A stretch of 64,000 nt of DNA from Phenylobacterium sp. Lineage in GTDB: Bacteria; Pseudomonadota; Alphaproteobacteria; Caulobacterales; Caulobacteraceae. The notes below the pieces were generated by a model. That model was not told where the DNA came from and did not search any database. It saw only the letters and a program-made list of their open reading frames with translations. Positions 33,433-43,435 of the stretch are shown here, one piece after another. The first letter of the stretch is position 1; every line of letters begins with the position of its first letter. The position numbers and the translations under genes were made by a program. The stretch lies in assembly GCF_030651185.1 (NCBI RefSeq), contig NZ_JAUSCJ010000041.1, positions 219,075-283,074 of the forward strand. The letters are read 5' to 3'.

Positions 33433-34010
33433 CGGGCGGCTTTCAGCAGGGCGAATTCCAGGACCTGTTCTCCCACCGTGGCGAGCTGCCAGGCGTCTTT
33501 CGGGTCCACGCAGGCTCCGTCGGCGTCGAAGGAGCCGGAATTGGCGTTCAGGGCCGCGCCGAACGGTGTCGGCCAGCCCCTCAAGGCATGTATGATCGAT
33601 CGCAGCGTGGTCAATGTCGTGCCGGCGGCCTGCCAGCCCTCGGCGGTGATGACGCAGCCCACGGCGCGGCCGGTGAAGTAGGGGCGGGCGTCATCGCGCA
33701 GGCCCTCCAGGGTGTCCAGAGCGTTCTTCACCACCCCGGAGATCGAGCCGTGATAGCCGGGGCTGGCGACGATCACGCCGTCGGCCTCCCGCACTGCGTC
33801 GGTCAGCGCCTTCTGCTCGGAGCTCGGACCGCCCGGTTGGGGGTTGTAGATCGGCAGGCTGGCCAGGAACTCGCCGCCCAGCAGGCGCGTCTCGCCCCCG
33901 CCCGCCTCGACCGCCGCCAGCGCCACCTTGAGCGCCTTCTCGGTGGAGGAATTCGAGCGGATGGTGCCGCCGATCCCGACGATCAGCGGCTTTCGCGCCA
34001 GAGAACTCAT
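33429..34010 (-). CDS. NADPH-dependent FMN reductase-family protein
   Basis: The 193-residue flavodoxin-fold protein has the phosphate-binding loop GIGGTIRSNSSTEKAL (about 13-28), an internal SPGYHGSISGVVKNALD (about 82-98) and the usual central strand with IVASPGYHG. Such enzymes reduce FMN or quinone-like acceptors with NAD(P)H. It sits between an acyl-CoA synthetase (2 bp) and ribB (4-bp overlap), so flavin synthesis and flavin reduction are joined in one operon. Confidence 0.9.
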   Translation of the reverse strand: MSSLARKPLIVGIGGTIRSNSSTEKALKVALAAVEAGGGETRLLGGEFLASLPIYNPQPGGPSSEQKALTDAVREADGVIVASPGYHGSISGVVKNALDTLEGLRDDARPYFTGRAVGCVITAEGWQAAGTTLTTLRSIIHALRGWPTPFGAALNANSGSFDADGACVDPKDAWQLATVGEQVLEFALLKAAR

Positions 34011-34012
34011 GC

Positions 34013-35752
34013 CTACTCCTCAAACACCTTCTTCAGCTCGGTCTTGAGGATCTTGCCGTTGGCGTTCCGGGGCAGGGTTTCGGGCCAGAACACGACCTTC
34101 ACCGGGACCTTGAACCCCGCCAGCCGTTCCCGCACCCAGGCCCGCAGCTCGGCTTCGGTCGCCGTCCCGCCAGGTTTCAGATGCACGATGGCCGCCGGTT
34201 CCTCACCGAGCGTCTTGTGCGGGACGCCGACCAGGGCCGCGTCCATCACGTCGGAATGGTCATACAAAACATTTTCGACTTCGACACAGTAGATGTTTTC
34301 GCCGCCGCGGATGAGCATGTCCTTGGCGCGGTCGATGATGAACAGAAAGCCCTCCTCGTCGATGCGCGCCAGGTCGCCGGTTCGCAGCCAGCCGTCGACG
34401 AAGGTCTCGGCCGTCGCCTCCGGTTTGTTCCAGTAGAGCTTCACCACCTGCGGGCCCTTGGCCCAAAGCTCGCCGACCGCACCTTGCGCCAGGACGGTGA
34501 CCCCGTCGGCCGGATCTCGGATCTGCATCTCGCCGACCGGGGCGGCGGGGCCGGCGCTGTCGGGACGCACCGAATAGTCCTTGCCCAGGTGGCTGGTGAA
34601 GGTGGCGGTGGTCTCGGTCATGCCCCAGCCATTGCCGGGCTGTGAGGCGGGGAACACCTCGACGATCTTGCGCACCAGTTCCGGCGCCGAGGGCGCGCCG
34701 CCGTAGGAGACCGCCACCAGGGACGACAGGTCGTACTTGGACCGGGCCGGATGCTCGATGAGCTGCCAGGCGATGGTGGGGACCCCGCCCGTGGAGGAGA
34801 CGCGCTCGGCCTCGATCAGCTTCATCGCCGCCTCGGGCTCCCAGCGGCGCATCATCACGATCTTGCCGCCGGCGTTCATGCTGGGGCTGAGATTGGCCGA
34901 CAGCCCGGTGGCGTGGAACATCGGCACCACGAGCAGGGACACCCTCTGCGGCAGCTTGTGCGGGTCACTCTCCGGCAGCGGATTGCCCGCCCGCAGGAAG
35001 TTGCGGGCCGCCGCGATCCCGCTGGCCATGATGTTGGAGGTCATGTTGCGGTGCGTGCCCAGCGCCCCCTTCGGCTTTCCCGTGGTGCCGGAGGTGTAGA
35101 GGATGGTGGCGTCGTCCTCGGGGTCGATCGCCACCTCGGGCAGGGGCAGGTCGGCCAGCGCCGCCCAGTCGTTGGGCTTGCCGATCACCGCCTCCAGCCG
35201 GCGGACCCGCGCGTCGCCCCGGGCCTCGTGCAGGCGAGAGACATAGACGCGCTCCAGGTCGGGCAGGGCCTTCAGGTGGTCGGCCAGGCGCTCCAGCCGT
35301 TCGTCATCGACGAAGGCCACCTTGGCCCCGGAATCGGCCAGGCCGTATTCGAGCTCCGCGCCGGTCCACCAGGCGTTCAACGGGGTGACGATGGCCCCCA
35401 GCAGGATGCCCGCCCAGAAGACGACGGGCCACTCCGGCAGGTTGCGCATGATGAGGGCGACCCGGTCGCCCTTCTTCACCCCGTCGGCGGCCAGCCGGTG
35501 GGCAAGCGTGATCGTGGCTCGGGCATAGGCCTCGTAGGTCACCCGCTCATCGTCGTTGATCAGGAACTCCCGCTCGCCGAAGGCGCGGCCGTTGAGGAAG
35601 ACGTCGCGCAGGGTGGGCGGCGCGTTCTTCCAGGTGCGGGTCACAACCCCGCCGATGACCGTCTCCTCCATCTCGAACCTCTGGCCGGGCGCCGTCAGCT
35701 GGGCGTGGGCCTCTTCGATGGACATCACGGGCCAGGCGGGAGCGTCGGTCAT
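34013..35752 (-). CDS. AMP-forming acyl-CoA synthetase
   Basis: The 579-residue ANL-superfamily ligase activates a carboxylic acid to its acyl-adenylate and then to acyl-CoA. Motifs: the P-loop YTSGTTGKPKGALGTH (about 216-231), GNGWGMTETTA for the adenine site, GWLRTGDLARIDEEGF, and the C-terminal catalytic Lys in PRNANGKILK. Length fits the medium/long-chain group. It heads a three-gene unit with a flavin reductase and ribB. The substrate is not clear. Confidence 0.93.
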   Translation of the reverse strand: MTDAPAWPVMSIEEAHAQLTAPGQRFEMEETVIGGVVTRTWKNAPPTLRDVFLNGRAFGEREFLINDDERVTYEAYARATITLAHRLAADGVKKGDRVALIMRNLPEWPVVFWAGILLGAIVTPLNAWWTGAELEYGLADSGAKVAFVDDERLERLADHLKALPDLERVYVSRLHEARGDARVRRLEAVIGKPNDWAALADLPLPEVAIDPEDDATILYTSGTTGKPKGALGTHRNMTSNIMASGIAAARNFLRAGNPLPESDPHKLPQRVSLLVVPMFHATGLSANLSPSMNAGGKIVMMRRWEPEAAMKLIEAERVSSTGGVPTIAWQLIEHPARSKYDLSSLVAVSYGGAPSAPELVRKIVEVFPASQPGNGWGMTETTATFTSHLGKDYSVRPDSAGPAAPVGEMQIRDPADGVTVLAQGAVGELWAKGPQVVKLYWNKPEATAETFVDGWLRTGDLARIDEEGFLFIIDRAKDMLIRGGENIYCVEVENVLYDHSDVMDAALVGVPHKTLGEEPAAIVHLKPGGTATEAELRAWVRERLAGFKVPVKVVFWPETLPRNANGKILKTELKKVFEE

Positions 35753-35806
35753 GGAAAGCCTCGAGGTCTTGGAAATGGAGAGGTTTGAAATGTCGGGACA
35801 TGCGAA

Positions 35807-35865
35807 GGGCGGTCCCCGCTAAGGAACCGCCCCCACATTGTCGCGCCTTCCCGTCGGCGGGAAGG
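35807..35865 (-). terminator. Two hairpins between the acyl-CoA dehydrogenase and synthetase genes
   Basis: GGGCGGT/ACCGCCC (35807-35832) and a perfect CCTTCCCG-TCGG-CGGGAAGG (35846-35865) lie in the 130-bp gap on the minus strand. They likely end or attenuate transcription from the dehydrogenase gene before the synthetase operon. No long T-run is seen. Confidence 0.5.
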
Positions 35866-35882
35866 CCTGGAACCCGGAAACC

Positions 35883-37211
35883 CTAAGCGGTTTCCTTGGC
35901 CGCGCGCAGGGCTTCGTAGCCCTTCTTCAGATCGGCCAGCTCGTCGGCATACTTCTCCTGGGCTTCCTCACGGAGGCGCGGGATGTGGTACTTCGGGAAC
36001 AGGTCGTTGTCGGGCCGGTAGTCCTTCAGAACCTGCTTGGCCAAGGTCACCTTGTGAACCTCGGTGGGACCGTCGGCGATGCCCATCACCAGCGAGCTGG
36101 TGACCATGTGCATGAAGGGCATTTCGTTGGAGACGCCGAGCGCGCCGTGCAGGTGGGCGGCCTTGGTGGCGATGTCGTTATAGACCTTGGGCATCAGGAC
36201 CTTGATGGCCGCGATGTCCTTGCGGACCATGTTGTAGTCCTTGTGCTTGTCGATCAGCCAGGCGGTGCGCAGCACCAGCAGGCGGAAGCTTTCCAGGGCG
36301 ATCCAGCTGTCGGCGATGTCGGCCTGCACCATCTGCAGGTCAGCCAGCTTGCCGTCGCGGGTGTTGCGCGAGGCGGCGCGTTGGCACATCAGATCCAGCG
36401 CGTGCTTGCAGGAGCCCACCGTGCGCATGGCGTGGTGGACGCGACCGCCGCCCAGGCGGACCTGGGCGATGACGAAGGCCGCGCCGCGCTCGCCCAGCAG
36501 GGCGTCATAGGGGACGCGGACGTCGGTGTAGCGGACATAGCCCTCGGTGCCGCCGCCGATCTCGCCGCCGCCGCCGACGCCGACATTACGAACGATCTCG
36601 ACGCCGGGGGTGTCGGTGGGCACCAGGAAGATCGAGGTGCGGCGATAGGGGTCCTTCGCGTCCGGATCGGTGACCGCGTACAGCACCAGGACCTTGGAAT
36701 AGCGGGCGTTGGTGGAGAACCACTTCTCGCCGTTGATCACCCACTCATTGCCGTCGAGGACCGCGCGGGTCTTGAAGGTCAGGGGGTCGGAACCGCCGGT
36801 GGGCTCGGACATCGAGAAGGCCGAGCGGATGTCGCCGTTCAGGAGCGGCCAGAGATACTGCTCCTTCTGCTTGTCGGTGCCGTAGTGGGCGATGATCTCG
36901 GCGTTACCGGTGTCAGGCGCCTGGCAGCCGAAGACCGTGGGGGCCAGGCCGTTGCGGCCGAGCTTCTCGTTCATCAGGCCGAGCTTCAGTTGACCGAAGC
37001 CCTGACCGCCCAGTTCCGGACCCAGGTGACAGGCCCACAGGCCCTGGTCCTTCACCTTCTGCTGCAGCGGCTTGATGAACTTCTCGCGGCCCAGCGGGCC
37101 GTGGGCGGCCATGCCCAGGTGGCTCAGAGGTTCGACCTCCTCGCGCATGAAGTCCTCAATCCAGTCCAGCTTCTTCTGGAACTCCGGGTCGGTTTCAAAA
37201 TCCCAAGCCAT
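35883..37211 (-). CDS. Acyl-CoA dehydrogenase (ACAD10/11-like group)
   Basis: The 442-residue flavoprotein has the ACAD plan with FSMSEPTGGSDPLTFKT (about 148-164) at the FAD/substrate site and a C-terminal helix ADGPTEVHKVTLAKQVL, the pattern of the ACAD10/11 branch rather than the short-chain enzymes. It desaturates an acyl-CoA in beta-oxidation. The gene precedes an acyl-CoA synthetase on the same strand, so the two may act on one substrate, though hairpins lie between. The 287-bp region upstream holds only promoter-like DNA. Confidence 0.93.
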   Translation of the reverse strand: MAWDFETDPEFQKKLDWIEDFMREEVEPLSHLGMAAHGPLGREKFIKPLQQKVKDQGLWACHLGPELGGQGFGQLKLGLMNEKLGRNGLAPTVFGCQAPDTGNAEIIAHYGTDKQKEQYLWPLLNGDIRSAFSMSEPTGGSDPLTFKTRAVLDGNEWVINGEKWFSTNARYSKVLVLYAVTDPDAKDPYRRTSIFLVPTDTPGVEIVRNVGVGGGGEIGGGTEGYVRYTDVRVPYDALLGERGAAFVIAQVRLGGGRVHHAMRTVGSCKHALDLMCQRAASRNTRDGKLADLQMVQADIADSWIALESFRLLVLRTAWLIDKHKDYNMVRKDIAAIKVLMPKVYNDIATKAAHLHGALGVSNEMPFMHMVTSSLVMGIADGPTEVHKVTLAKQVLKDYRPDNDLFPKYHIPRLREEAQEKYADELADLKKGYEALRAAKETA

Positions 37212-37498
37212 CTATGGCCTCCCATGGCGCCGCTGAGTGCGGGCTGTTTTTCCTAAATCCGGTATGGCGTAGAGCGACGCCAAACCAAAAATCCGCGACG
37301 CGACAGGCCCTTAGGCCTCCGGTCTGGTTCCCATTATCAAACGCCTGTTCGGCTTACGCAACGTCGCCTTTGCGTCAAACACACGAAATTCTTGGCGGCG
37401 CCCTCCTGGTCTGATGGCGAGGTTCGGCGAACTTGCTGTTGAAACCCAGCCGCCGCTTCGCGCACGGTGCGTACGCACCCCGCATAAAGGACCCGCCC

Positions 37499-38716
37499 AT
37501 GACCCGGCCCGAAAAACTCGGCTTCTCCAGCGAACGCCTCGGCAAGCTCGACGCCTTCCTGCAGGCCCGCTACATCGAGCCGGGCCGCCTCCCCTGCGCC
37601 CAGGTGCAGATCAGCCGCCGCGGCGAACTGGTGCACGAAACCCTGCTGGGCCAGGCCGACCGCGAGCGCGGCAAGGCGGTGGCCACCGACACCCTGTTCC
37701 GCATCTATTCCATGACCAAGCCGGTCACGAGTGTCGCCTTCATGATGCTGGTGGAGGAAGGCCTGGTGGCCCTGGACGATCCGGTCAGCCGGTTCATTCC
37801 GGAATGGAAGAACCTGGGCGTCTTCGCCGCCGGGATCACACCGCAGTTCATGACCACCCCGCCGACACGCCCGATGCAGATGGTGGACCTGCTGCGCCAC
37901 ACCTCGGGCCTGACCTACGGCTTCCAGAACCGCGGCAATGTGGACGCCGCCTATCGCAAGCTGAAGATCGCCGACACCCATGGTCCGGACTTCGACGGCT
38001 TCGTCGCCGAACTGGCCAAGCTGCCCCTGGAGTTTTCGCCGGGCGAGGCCTGGAACTATTCGATCGCCACGGACGTCCTGGGCGTCCTGGTGGAGCGCAT
38101 CTCCGGCCTGCCATTTCAGACCTTCCTGCAGACCCGCATCTTCGATCCGCTGAAGATGACCGACACCGGCTTCCAGGTGCGCGAGGACCAGAAGCCTCGC
38201 TTCGCCGCCTGCTACAACGCCACGCCCACCGGCGGCCTGGCGCTACAGGACGATCCGGACACCAGCCCCTACCTCACCACCCCTAGCTTCCACTCCGGCG
38301 GCGGCGGCCTGGTGTCGACGGCCAAGGACTACATGGCGTTTTGTCGGATGCTCGCGAACGGCGGGGTGCTGGACGGCCAGCGGCTGCTGGCGCCCAAGAC
38401 CCTGAAGCTGATGGCGTCCAACCACCTGCCTGGCGGCCAGGACCTGACCGACCTGTCGCGCTCGCTGTTCTCGGAGGCCACCAACGCCGGGGTCGGCTTT
38501 GGCCTCGGGTTCGCGGTCACCTTCGATCCGGTGAAGGCCATGCTGACCTCCAGCCCCGGCGAGTACTATTGGGGCGGCGCGGCCTCGACGGCCTTCTGGG
38601 TCGATCCGGTGGAGGACATCCAGGTGGTGTTCATGACCCAGGTCCTGCCCTCCAGCGCCTACCCGATCCGCCGCGAATTGCGGACCCTGGTCTATTCGGC
38701 TCTGGTCGAACCCTAA
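37499..38716 (+). CDS. Serine hydrolase of the beta-lactamase/esterase EstB family
   Basis: The 405-residue protein has the class C beta-lactamase fold with SMTK (Ser71-Lys74) as nucleophile motif and a Tyr in WNYSIATDVLG as the second catalytic motif; a HSGGGGL stretch near 265 takes the third. Members are esterases or peptidases on periplasmic or cytoplasmic substrates. No signal peptide is seen from the chosen ATG, which follows AAGGA; an in-frame start 66 bp upstream is less likely. The last 4 bp overlap the convergent MATE gene. Confidence 0.9.
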   Translation: MTRPEKLGFSSERLGKLDAFLQARYIEPGRLPCAQVQISRRGELVHETLLGQADRERGKAVATDTLFRIYSMTKPVTSVAFMMLVEEGLVALDDPVSRFIPEWKNLGVFAAGITPQFMTTPPTRPMQMVDLLRHTSGLTYGFQNRGNVDAAYRKLKIADTHGPDFDGFVAELAKLPLEFSPGEAWNYSIATDVLGVLVERISGLPFQTFLQTRIFDPLKMTDTGFQVREDQKPRFAACYNATPTGGLALQDDPDTSPYLTTPSFHSGGGGLVSTAKDYMAFCRMLANGGVLDGQRLLAPKTLKLMASNHLPGGQDLTDLSRSLFSEATNAGVGFGLGFAVTFDPVKAMLTSSPGEYYWGGAASTAFWVDPVEDIQVVFMTQVLPSSAYPIRRELRTLVYSALVEP

Positions 38717-40293
38717 GCCTTCGAGGGGGCGAGCGGCTGGCCGGCCTCGGCCACCGCTTCGGAGGCCTCGCTCTCCTCCAGCCCTCCGGGCGGGCTGAGG
38801 CCGGTGGAGGGCGCATCGCCGTGCGGGCTGAACTTCATCAGGCGGGCGTTGCGCCACGGACCCCAGCGGAACCAGGCCGCGGCCAGGATGCAGGAGGTGA
38901 TGCTGCCCATGGGGAAGCTCCACCAGATGGCGTCGGCGCCGATATAGGGCATCAGCAGGTGGGCGAAGGGCACGCGGACGATCCACATCGAGATGATCAT
39001 GGCGAACAGGGGCGGCCAGACCGATCCCGTGGCCCGCACGATCCCCGACAGCACGAAGGACACGCCGAAGGGAATGAAACCCCAGAGGGCGAACATGTTG
39101 ATACGCATGGCGATGGGGTGTGACGGGCTGCCCATCGGGAGGAACAGGTGCAGGATGACCGGCTCGATCAGGTAGATCACCACCACCGGGCCGGCGCTGA
39201 GCAAGGCGGCGTAGAGCGAGCCGATACCGGCGATCTTGTCCACCCGGTCCATTCTGCCCGCGCCGACGTTCTGGGCGGCCATGGAGGAGACCGCGGCGCC
39301 GAGCGCCATGGCCGGCATCTGCACATAGGTCCAGAGCTGGGTCGCCGCCCCATAGGCCGCGGCCGTGCTGGAGCCATAGGTGTTGACCATGCTGATCATC
39401 AGCACCGCCGAGCCCGAGATCACCAGCATCTGGAAGGCCATGGGCATGCCCTTGACCACGATGGTCTTGAGGATCTCCCATTCGGGCTTGAGCAGCTTCC
39501 ACTCGTCACGGCGCAGCACCAGCACCGAGTTGGTGCGGTAGAGATAGACTAGGATAATCCCCAGGGTGATGGTCTGGCTGGTCAGGGTGGCCATGGCCGA
39601 TCCGGCGATCCCCATGCGGGGCGCGGGTCCGAAGCCGGTGATCAGGATGGGGTTGAGGATGACGTCCATCCCGACCGCGAGCAGCGAGAAATAGAAGGGC
39701 GTGCGGCTGTCGCCCGCCCCGCGCTGCGCCATCATGACGAAGGAGAAGAAGTACATGAACGGCATGGCCAGGAAGATCACCCGCAGATAGGTGATCGCGT
39801 CCTGGACGGCGTCCGCCGGGGTGCCCATGGCGTGCAGGATGGCCGGGGTGAAGACGTAGCCGCTCACCCCCACCCCGATCGACAGCACGAGGAAGAAGGT
39901 GACGGCGGTGCCGATCACCCGCTTGACCATCGGCAGGTCGCCGGCGCCCACCGACTGGCCGATCAGCAGGTTGGCCGACATGCTGACCCCGAAGGCCGCC
40001 CCCAGCATCAGGAAGAAGATGATGTTGGCGTTGGAGGTGGCGGTCAGTGCCGCCTCTCCCAGGACGTGGCTGACCCAGATGGCGTTGGCCGTGCCGTTCA
40101 GGGACTGCAGGATATTTGAGCCCATCACCGGCAGGGCGAAGGCGATCAGGGTCGGGCCGATGGGGCCGGTGGTCAGGTCCCGGCCGCCGAAGCGCCCGCC
40201 CGGGCCACCCGGGCCGCGAGGCGGAAAGCCGGGCCGAGGCCCTCCGGTGGGGGCCGCAACCGGCCCATCGTCTGAACTCGAAACCACAGCCAT
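38713..40293 (-). CDS. MATE-family efflux transporter
   Basis: The 526-residue protein has about 12 membrane segments in two six-helix halves, the MATE start pattern PTLIAFALPVMGSNILQSLNGTANAIWV, and a repeated related pattern in the second half. The N-terminal 35 residues are a Gly/Pro-rich cytosolic tail (PRGPGGPGGRFGGRD) that is unusual. MATE proteins export drugs or toxins using Na+ or H+. The ATG lacks a well-spaced ribosome site; a GTG two codons later is an alternative. Substrate unknown. Confidence 0.9.
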   Translation of the reverse strand: MAVVSSSDDGPVAAPTGGPRPGFPPRGPGGPGGRFGGRDLTTGPIGPTLIAFALPVMGSNILQSLNGTANAIWVSHVLGEAALTATSNANIIFFLMLGAAFGVSMSANLLIGQSVGAGDLPMVKRVIGTAVTFFLVLSIGVGVSGYVFTPAILHAMGTPADAVQDAITYLRVIFLAMPFMYFFSFVMMAQRGAGDSRTPFYFSLLAVGMDVILNPILITGFGPAPRMGIAGSAMATLTSQTITLGIILVYLYRTNSVLVLRRDEWKLLKPEWEILKTIVVKGMPMAFQMLVISGSAVLMISMVNTYGSSTAAAYGAATQLWTYVQMPAMALGAAVSSMAAQNVGAGRMDRVDKIAGIGSLYAALLSAGPVVVIYLIEPVILHLFLPMGSPSHPIAMRINMFALWGFIPFGVSFVLSGIVRATGSVWPPLFAMIISMWIVRVPFAHLLMPYIGADAIWWSFPMGSITSCILAAAWFRWGPWRNARLMKFSPHGDAPSTGLSPPGGLEESEASEAVAEAGQPLAPSKA

Positions 40294-40331
40294 CCCCAAT
40301 GGCGCGAGACGCGCCGCCCGCCTTCGACTGG

Positions 40332-40373
40332 TCCCCGAAAATGCGGGGGCGCGGCGTGATCCCCGAAAATGCG
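40332..40373. promoter_or_regulatory. Two direct repeats in the MATE/rmlB promoter region
   Basis: TCCCCGAAAATGCG occurs at 40332-40345 and again at 40360-40373, 28 bp apart. The first copy is itself a CCCCG-aaaatg-CGGGG palindrome. They lie 39-80 bp upstream of the MATE start and on the other side of rmlB, so they may be paired operator sites for the efflux gene. Confidence 0.45.
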
Positions 40374-40543
40374 AGGGAGCGAGTTGGAGGGACTGTAGGC
40401 GCCACAACTCGGCGCCTCAAGCGCGGCCCTTGTGAAAAAGCGCCACGGGTCACACGAATTGAGCCGGACGCGATCTCCTGCTAGAGGCAATCTCTGCGGG
40501 AATTGACGTGGCAAGACCGCCGCCATCGCTTACGAAAGACTCC

Positions 40544-41593
40544 ATGAAAATCCTTGTTACGGGCGGCGCCGGGTTCATCGGGTCGGCGGTCGTGAGACGG
40601 GCCGTGGCTGACGGCCATGAGGTGGTCAACCTCGACGTCCTGGCCTACTCGGCCAATCTGGAGAACGTGGCCGAGGTCTCGGCCTCGCCGCTCTATGCCT
40701 TCGAAGAGGCCGACATCTGCGACGCCCCGGCCGTGAAGGCGATCTTCGCCAAACACCAGCCCGACGCGGTGATGCACCTGGCCGCCGAGAGCCATAACGA
40801 CCGCGCCATCGACGGACCGCTGGACTTCGTGCGGACGAATGTCATGGGCACCGCTGTCCTGTTGGAGGCCGCCCGAGCCTATTGGCTGAGCCTGGCCCCG
40901 GACAGGAAGGCTGCGTTCCGGTTCCACCACGTCTCCACCGACGAGGTGTTCGGGGCCCTGGGGGAAAGCGGCGCCTTCACCGAAGAAACACCCTACGATC
41001 CGAACTCGCCCTATTCGGCCAGCAAGGCCGGCGCCGACCATCTGGTACGCGCCTGGAGCCGCACCTTCGGCCTGCCGGTGGTGATCACCAACTGCGCCAA
41101 CAACTACGGACCCTTCCAGTTTCCGGAAAAGCTGATCCCCACCGTGGTGCTGCGCGCCATGGAGGGCAAGACCATCCCGGTCTATGGCGACGGCCGCCAG
41201 GTGCGCGACTGGCTGCACGTGGACGACCATGCCGACGCCCTGCTGACCGTGCTGCAGAAGGGCCGTCTGGGAGAGACCTACTGCGTGGGCGGCGACTCGA
41301 ACCTGCGCAATCTCGAAGTCATCAAGATCCTTTGCGCCCACCTGGACAAGCTGGCCCCGGCCAATGTCCCGCATGCCGAGCGGATCAGCTTCGTCGCCGA
41401 TCGCCCTGGCCACGACTTCCGCTACTCCATCGACGCCTCGAAACTGTCAGCGGAACTGGGCTGGACGCCGAAGACCGATCTCGCCGCCGGCCTGGAGGAC
41501 ACCGTCCGCTGGTACGTCGAGAACCGCGCCTGGTGGGAAGCCATCCGCGAGCGCGGCTTTGAGTCCGAGCGCCTGGGTCTTGCCAAGGCATGA
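40544..41593 (+). CDS. rfbB: dTDP-glucose 4,6-dehydratase RmlB
   Basis: The 349-residue SDR-type enzyme turns dTDP-glucose into dTDP-4-keto-6-deoxyglucose using tightly bound NAD. It has the Rossmann motif TGGAGFIG (6-13), the catalytic Thr-Asp-Glu in [10 protein letters not shown] and the Tyr-Lys pair in [10 protein letters not shown]. The ATG directly before the Rossmann strand is preferred; an in-frame GTG lies 36 bp upstream. It overlaps rmlD by 4 bp and makes the first of two intermediates for dTDP-rhamnose after RmlA. Confidence 0.95.
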   Translation: MKILVTGGAGFIGSAVVRRAVADGHEVVNLDVLAYSANLENVAEVSASPLYAFEEADICDAPAVKAIFAKHQPDAVMHLAAESHNDRAIDGPLDFVRTNVMGTAVLLEAARAYWLSLAPDRKAAFRFHHVSTDEVFGALGESGAFTEETPYDPNSPYSASKAGADHLVRAWSRTFGLPVVITNCANNYGPFQFPEKLIPTVVLRAMEGKTIPVYGDGRQVRDWLHVDDHADALLTVLQKGRLGETYCVGGDSNLRNLEVIKILCAHLDKLAPANVPHAERISFVADRPGHDFRYSIDASKLSAELGWTPKTDLAAGLEDTVRWYVENRAWWEAIRERGFESERLGLAKA

Positions 41594-42489
41594 CCACGAC
41601 GATCCTGCAGTTCGGCGCCACCGGGCAGCTGGCCCGGGAGATGCTGCTCCGTTCCAGCGGCGGCGTGGCGATCAAGGCGCTGTCGCGCGCCGAGGTCGAT
41701 GTCACCGACGCCGACGCCGTGGCCCGCGCCATTGGCGAGACGGCCGATATCGACCTGGTGTTCAATGCCACGGCCTATGCCGCCGTGGATAGGGCCGAGA
41801 GCGAAGCCGACCTGGCCTATGCCGTGAACGCCAGGGGTCCCGAGGCCATGGCCCGGGCCTGCCAGGCGCGCGGCGTGCCGCTGATCCACATCTCCACCGA
41901 CATGGTGTTCGACGGCGAGAAGGCCGGCGCCTATGTCGAGACCGACGCCACCAACCCGCTGCACGTCTATGGCGCCTCCAAGCTGGCGGGCGAGCAGGCG
42001 GTGCTGGAGCACTGCGACCGCGCCCTGGTGGCGAGGGTTTCCTGGCTGTTCTCGGCGTTCGGTCAGAATTTCCTGCAGATGATGCTGAAACTGGCCGAAA
42101 CCCAGCCCCTGCTGAAGGTGGTGGACGACCAGCGCGCCCGGCCCACCGCCAGCGGCGACGTGGCGGGCTTCATGCTCAGCCAGGCCCAGCGCCTGTCGCG
42201 CCTGCCGGCCGGCGCGCCGGAATGGGGCCTGCTGCACCTGGTCAATGACGGGGTCGCCACCCGTTTCGAGATGGCCCAGGCGATCTTCGAACTGGCCCGT
42301 CCCGGCCAACCCCTGCCGGCCATGCAGCCGGTGCCCACCAGCGCCTTCCCGACCCCGGCGCGGCGGGCGTTGAATTGCGAACTGGACACGGTGAAGCTCC
42401 AGGGCGTCTTTGGTCTGACCCTGCGGCCGTGGCGCGAGGCGCTGGAGGACACCATCGAAGATCTGAACACAGCCTCGGTGCAAGCATGA
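41590..42489 (+). CDS. rfbD: dTDP-4-dehydrorhamnose reductase RmlD
   Basis: The 299-residue SDR enzyme performs the last step to dTDP-L-rhamnose with NAD(P)H. It begins with the nucleotide-binding [11 protein letters not shown] (about 6-16), has [10 protein letters not shown] (about 98-107) and the Tyr/Lys motif in [10 protein letters not shown]. It overlaps rmlB upstream and rmlA downstream by 4 bp each, so the three are coupled. The epimerase RmlC is not in this cluster. Confidence 0.95.
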   Translation: MTTTILQFGATGQLAREMLLRSSGGVAIKALSRAEVDVTDADAVARAIGETADIDLVFNATAYAAVDRAESEADLAYAVNARGPEAMARACQARGVPLIHISTDMVFDGEKAGAYVETDATNPLHVYGASKLAGEQAVLEHCDRALVARVSWLFSAFGQNFLQMMLKLAETQPLLKVVDDQRARPTASGDVAGFMLSQAQRLSRLPAGAPEWGLLHLVNDGVATRFEMAQAIFELARPGQPLPAMQPVPTSAFPTPARRALNCELDTVKLQGVFGLTLRPWREALEDTIEDLNTASVQA

Positions 42490-43382
42490 GACGCGGCATC
42501 ATCCTGGCCGGCGGCTCGGGCACGCGTCTGCACCCGCTGACGCTCGCGGTCTCCAAGCAGCTGCTGCCGGTCTACGACAAGCCGATGATCTATTATCCGC
42601 TGTCGGTCCTGCTGCTGGCCGGCGTGCGCGAAATCCTGATCATCACCACGCCCGAGGACCAGGCCGGCTTCCAGCGCCTGCTCGGCGACGGCTCACAGAT
42701 CGGGGTTCGGTTCGAATACGTCGTCCAGCCCACCCCGGGCGGCCTGGCCGAGGCCTATATCCTGGGCGAGGACTTCGTGGGCGGCGAGCCCAGCGTGATG
42801 ATCCTGGGCGACAACATCTTCTTCGGCCAGAACTTCAGCCAGATGCTGCGCTCCGCCGACGCCCGCACCCAGGGCGCCACGGTATTTGGCTACACGGTGC
42901 AGGACCCCGAGCGCTACGGCGTGGTGGAGCTGGGCCCCGACGGACGGGCCCTGGGCATCGAGGAGAAGCCCACCCATCCGAAGTCCAACTATGCGGTCAC
43001 CGGCCTCTACTTCTATGACGGCCGCGCCTCGACCTTCGCCAAGACGCTGGAGCGGTCAGCACGCGGCGAGCTGGAGATCACCGCCCTCAACCAGATCTAT
43101 CTCGATGAGGGCGACCTGCACGTCGAGCTGCTGGGTCGGGGCTTTGCCTGGGAAGACGCGGGCACCCACGACAGCCTGATCCAGGCCGGCGAACTGATCC
43201 GCACCTTCGAGCAGCGCCAGGGCCTGCGCATCGGCTGCCTGGAGGAGATCGCCTTCCACCAGGGCTGGATCGACCGGCCCCAGCTCCTGAAGCTCGCGGA
43301 CCGGCTGGCCAAGAGCGAATACGGCCAGTACCTGCGCCAACTCGCCGACCGGCCGCAGGGCTTCGACGAGCCCGCTGAATAG
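42486..43382 (+). CDS. rfbA: Glucose-1-phosphate thymidylyltransferase RmlA
   Basis: The 298-residue nucleotidyltransferase makes dTDP-glucose from dTTP and glucose 1-phosphate. It begins with the signature [16 protein letters not shown] (4-19), has [17 protein letters not shown] (about 25-41), ILGDNIFFG for the metal/sugar site and [10 protein letters not shown]. Feedback inhibition by dTDP-rhamnose is known for the family. The three genes supply a precursor for a rhamnose-containing surface polysaccharide. Confidence 0.96.
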   Translation: MRRGIILAGGSGTRLHPLTLAVSKQLLPVYDKPMIYYPLSVLLLAGVREILIITTPEDQAGFQRLLGDGSQIGVRFEYVVQPTPGGLAEAYILGEDFVGGEPSVMILGDNIFFGQNFSQMLRSADARTQGATVFGYTVQDPERYGVVELGPDGRALGIEEKPTHPKSNYAVTGLYFYDGRASTFAKTLERSARGELEITALNQIYLDEGDLHVELLGRGFAWEDAGTHDSLIQAGELIRTFEQRQGLRIGCLEEIAFHQGWIDRPQLLKLADRLAKSEYGQYLRQLADRPQGFDEPAE

Positions 43383-43404
43383 ACTCTATATCTTGGCGCG
43401 TGAC

Positions 43405-43424
43405 GGGCGCCGAAACCGGCGTCC
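43405..43424. terminator. Hairpin between rmlA and the permease gene
   Basis: GGGCGCCG pairs with CGGCGTCC (one G-T) around AAAC in the 53-bp gap between convergent genes. It can serve both directions. A further outer CGTGAC/GTCACG pairing flanks it. Confidence 0.5.
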
Positions 43425-43435
43425 ACTTTCGGCTG

